From: Nitrospinota bacterium
GTDB taxonomy: Bacteria > UBA8248 > JACPRG01
Assembly (NCBI GenBank): GCA_030740135.1
Contig: JASLXW010000206.1
Coordinates: 1-7,243, forward strand
DNA length: 7,243 nt
Reading direction: 5' to 3'
In this document: positions 5,190-7,243 of the stretch, piece by piece
Layout of the letters: every line of letters starts with the position of its first letter
Numbering within the stretch: the stretch's first letter is position 1
The notes under the pieces: model-generated
The model's database searches: none
The model's input: only the letters and a program-made list of their open reading frames with translations
Told to the model about the DNA's origin: nothing
Position numbers and translations under genes: made by a program

Positions 5190-6440
5190 TTGATTTCGAC
5201 GCACCCTCGTCTCCGGCCGGTCGAAGCGCATCCCCTCGAACAGAACGGAACACGGGGGATCTGCCTGCGGGATCCCCACCGCTATTCGGAGAGCATGCTC
5301 TTTGTCCCCGAGGGACTGATCCCGCTGCTCCAGTTGATGGATGGCTCCCGGAGCCTGGGGGACATGAAGGCCGAGTTGAGGGGGCGGTTCGGAAGCAACG
5401 TCCCCATTGAAGAGCTTCAGGCCCTGGTGGACACGCTCGACCGCGCCCATTTTCTGGATTCCAAACACTTTGCCTCCCACAGGGCGGAAGTCGAGCGTCG
5501 GTTTCTGGAGTCCCCGGTTCGCGACGCCTTCCTGGCCGGACAGGCCTATCCGGACTCCCCGGATGATCTGGCCCGGTATATCGACGAGTTGTTTCTCCAT
5601 CCGGACGGGCCCGGCGGACCCGCCGCGCGGCCGGAGAAGGGCGCCCCCGGGTCCCGGAGAAACGGGACGCCCAGGGGGGCGATCCTCCCTCATATCGATT
5701 TTGCGCGGGGGGGGGCGGTTTACGCCCACGGATACCGCCCCCTGGTCGAGGCCGAACCGGCCGACACTTACGTGGTGCTGGGCACCGCCCACATGGGCGC
5801 CCGCCGGGTGTTCGCTTTGACGCGGAAGGACTTCGCCACCCCCTTGGGGGCCGTTCCGGCCGACCAGGGGTTCATCGACCGGCTCGTCGAGGAAGTCCCG
5901 GGGGATTATTTCGTGGATGAGCTGAGCCACCGGGCGGAGCACTCCATCGAGCTTCAGGCCATCCTGCTCCGGCGCCTCATCGGGCGGGATCATGCCGTCT
6001 CGATTGTTCCCATCCTCTGCGGGTCGCTGCACGCGTATGTCCGGATGGGGCGCTCCCCCATGGATGACCCGGAGATTGCCGGATTCGTGAAGGGGTTGAA
6101 AAGGACCCTGGCGGGGCGGAAAGAAAAGGTCTGCGTGATCGCCAGCGTGGACCTGGCCCACGTCGGGCCGCAATTCGGCGCCCCGAAGCCCGTGGATGAG
6201 GCCCGGATCGCCGACACCCGCCGGAAGGATCACGAAATGCTGAAGCGGGTTCTGGACCGGGACCCGGAGGGCTTCTTTCAATACGTCCAGGAGGAGGGGG
6301 ACGAGCGGAACGTCTGCGGGCTGACGCCGATCTACACGATGCTTCACGCCCTGGAAAGTCGCGAAGTGGAGATGATCAAGTACGGCGTGGCGCCGGACCC
6401 CCAGGGGACGGTGACCTTTGCGAGCCTGCTCGTTCATTGA
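5190..6440 (+). CDS. MEMO-domain protein, AmmeMemoRadiSam system protein B type
   Basis: The 416-residue protein has two parts. Residues 1-135 form a mostly helical region: FVPEGLIPLLQLMDGSRSLGDMKAEL and PIEELQALVDTLDRAHFLDS resemble the small winged-helix/PqqD-like fold used for peptide or protein contacts. After a Gly/Pro/Arg-rich linker (about 137-162) the MEMO domain follows. MEMO shares its fold with class III extradiol dioxygenases (LigB). Expected pocket residues are all present: His168 in LPHIDFARGG, His201 in LGTAHMG, His324 in VDLAHVG and Cys376 in NVCGLTP, corresponding to H49, H81, H192 and C244 of human MEMO1; HRAEHSIELQ (247-256) is also typical. In many bacteria MEMO proteins occur with AMMECR1 and radical SAM proteins; neither partner is visible here. 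The reaction is unknown for the bacterial family; metal binding and redox chemistry are inferred. The gene starts 71 bp after the methyltransferase on the same strand, so cotranscription is plausible. A G9 run (5707-5715) lies inside the frame without breaking it. Confidence 0.88.
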   Translation: MISTHPRLRPVEAHPLEQNGTRGICLRDPHRYSESMLFVPEGLIPLLQLMDGSRSLGDMKAELRGRFGSNVPIEELQALVDTLDRAHFLDSKHFASHRAEVERRFLESPVRDAFLAGQAYPDSPDDLARYIDELFLHPDGPGGPAARPEKGAPGSRRNGTPRGAILPHIDFARGGAVYAHGYRPLVEAEPADTYVVLGTAHMGARRVFALTRKDFATPLGAVPADQGFIDRLVEEVPGDYFVDELSHRAEHSIELQAILLRRLIGRDHAVSIVPILCGSLHAYVRMGRSPMDDPEIAGFVKGLKRTLAGRKEKVCVIASVDLAHVGPQFGAPKPVDEARIADTRRKDHEMLKRVLDRDPEGFFQYVQEEGDERNVCGLTPIYTMLHALESREVEMIKYGVAPDPQGTVTFASLLVH

Positions 6441-6446
6441 CCCGGC

Positions 6447-6471
6447 GGGGTCCGGGGCGGGGGGGGGCGGG
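6447..6471 (+). other. G-quadruplex motif after the MEMO stop codon
   Basis: The plus strand carries four G-tracts, GGGG, GGGG, G9 and GGG, separated by TCC, C and C, fitting the G3+N1-7 rule for intramolecular quadruplexes. It begins 6 bp after the stop codon and would be present in the transcript. Confidence 0.5.
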
Positions 6472-6612
6472 AAGAATTCAGCGCCGGAGATGTTCTACCG
6501 ATGATGAGGACGGGCGTGCGATTGCGGTTTGTCGAATCCGGAGTCGAGGTCATATCCAAAATCCGCCCTGTTTGTCTCCCCCGCGTCGCGGGGTGGCGGG
6601 GCGCGCTGAATC

Positions 6613-6618
6613 GGGGGA
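6613..6618 (+). promoter_or_regulatory. Ribosome binding site of the right-edge gene
   Basis: GGGGGA lies 6 nt before ATG 6625 and supports this start for the membrane protein that runs off the window. Confidence 0.5.
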
Positions 6619-6624
6619 ATCCGA

Positions 6625-7243
6625 ATGACGGATGAGCGCAAGGCTTCTCCGCCGGATGAGATCCGACGATTCCTGCGATCGGCCGAGGTTCGCCTGCGTC
6701 TCTGGACCCTCCTCGAGGCCGGCCTGTGGATTACGTCCCTGGGTTGCGTGGTCCTGCTCTTGGGAATCGGCGCCCGGGCGCTTCGGGAGTTCTGGGCGTT
6801 CACGCCGCCGGTCTATGCCGGCCTCGCCGCCGCCCTGGCCGTTTGGGCGCTGGTCCTGCTGGCGTCCCGGGGATTGCGGAAAATCCCCTCGGACGAGGTG
6901 GCCTTCCTCATCGAGCAGCGCCACCCCGGGCTCAACAATTCGCTGATCAGCTCGGTCCAGCTGACGGCCGCCGGCCGGCCGGCGGGCGCGGGGGAGGACC
7001 CGAAGGGAGGGGCCGCCGCCGCGGGCGGCTCCGCTTCGCTGATTGGCGCCCTGCTTGCGCGGACGGCCGCCGCCATCGGGCCCATCGCGCCCGGCGACGC
7101 CGTCGATTGGTCCCGTCTGCGCGGACCGCTCCGGGCGGCCGGCGTCTTGGCCGCCCTCACCCTGGTGGTGGGCGGGATCGAACCGTCCGCCTTGTCGGGC
7201 TCATGGCGCCTCCTGACGCACCCCATCCAAAGCATTCCCCCGC
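6625..7243 (+). CDS. DUF4175-like membrane protein, N-terminal part (runs off the window)
   Basis: The frame starts at ATG 6625 and stays open for 206 codons to the window edge, so the protein is partial. After a charged N terminus (1-25) there are two membrane helices close together (about 30-50, ending near GIGARAL, and 61-80, PPVYAGLAAALAVWALVLLA), a soluble stretch of about 85 residues, and a third helix (about 171-186, AAGVLAALTLVVGGI). The phrase VAFLIEQRHPGLNNSLISSVQL (92-113) is the recognisable part: an IE-x-R-x-P-x-L-x-x-L pattern directly after the helix pair, as in DUF4175-type proteins, which are often encoded beside MoxR ATPases and DUF58/von Willebrand factor proteins and proposed to act at the cell envelope. 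The region 117-137 is rich in Gly and Ala and looks like a flexible insert. Function is unknown. The gap to the MEMO gene is 184 bp, so it may start a separate transcription unit. Confidence 0.72.
   Translation, partial: MTDERKASPPDEIRRFLRSAEVRLRLWTLLEAGLWITSLGCVVLLLGIGARALREFWAFTPPVYAGLAAALAVWALVLLASRGLRKIPSDEVAFLIEQRHPGLNNSLISSVQLTAAGRPAGAGEDPKGGAAAAGGSASLIGALLARTAAAIGPIAPGDAVDWSRLRGPLRAAGVLAALTLVVGGIEPSALSGSWRLLTHPIQSIPP

Larger units (their letters stand above)
6441..6624 (+). other. Intergenic leader upstream of the DUF4175-like gene
   Basis: These 184 bp carry no credible gene; one open frame through it has no family features and an Arg/Gly-rich composition expected from GC-rich noncoding DNA. 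Besides the quadruplex motif, a hairpin CCCCGC-GTC-GCGGGG (6579-6593) lies 31 bp before the next start codon. No T-run follows it, so termination is not indicated. I see no convincing promoter. Confidence 0.4.

Noticed and set aside
5052..6437. 461-codon open frame antisense to the MEMO gene, and a similar 460-codon frame (3673-5055) antisense to the methyltransferase gene
   Set aside because: Both mirror strongly supported genes, have Pro/Arg/Gly-rich low-complexity translations without recognisable domains, and are the expected result of high GC reducing stop codons.
6437..6628. 63-codon plus-strand frame between the MEMO and DUF4175-like genes
   Set aside because: Arg/Gly-rich, no ribosome site, no recognisable motif, and it covers the G-quadruplex tract; best seen as noncoding.
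1..7243. CRISPR array, tRNA, rRNA, integrase, attachment sites or defence genes
   Set aside because: No regularly spaced repeats, no cloverleaf-like segments, no rRNA stretches and no protein motifs of these classes were seen on either strand.

Overview
The window looks like a piece of chromosome from a GC-rich bacterium. Most of it is GC-rich coding sequence, Shine-Dalgarno motifs are purine-rich, TTG starts are frequent, and there is a bacterial-type [4Fe-4S] RNA uridine methyltransferase. No marker here fixes the phylum. Gene content (a MEMO-domain protein of the AmmeMemoRadiSam-B type with an N-terminal extension, and a DUF4175-like membrane protein) would suit an uncultivated Nitrospirota, NC10 or deltaproteobacterial-type lineage, but that is a guess.

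Layout. Positions 1-747 form a lower-GC segment holding a decayed IS1595/ISXO2-like transposase on the minus strand (109-625). It has lost its start codon and the middle of the protein, and carries three in-frame stops and a one-base frameshift. Positions 748-3550 hold three minus-strand genes, in transcription order: a membrane-anchored thioredoxin-fold protein related to AhpC/TSA peroxiredoxins but without any cysteine (3550-2843), a short glyoxalase II-like metallo-beta-lactamase-fold hydrolase (2643-2014), and a monocarboxylate/oxalate-formate type MFS transporter (1992-748). The last two are 21 bp apart and probably cotranscribed. A 158-bp intergenic region (3551-3708) separates this block from plus-strand genes: an RlmD/TrmA-family 23S rRNA uracil-C5 methyltransferase (3709-5118), a MEMO/AmmeMemoRadiSam-B protein with an N-terminal helical extension (5190-6440), and the start of a DUF4175-like membrane protein that runs off the right edge (6625-7243).

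Functional reading. RlmD is a housekeeping rRNA modification enzyme. The hydrolase-transporter pair could deal with thioester or hydroxyacid metabolism and export of a monocarboxylate, but the substrate cannot be read from sequence. The MEMO protein keeps all four expected active-site residues. I see no clear new multi-gene system. The most interesting points are the cysteine-free peroxiredoxin-like protein, the fused MEMO protein, the G-quadruplex motif just after the MEMO stop, an inverted repeat in the divergent intergenic region, and the readable decay of the transposase.
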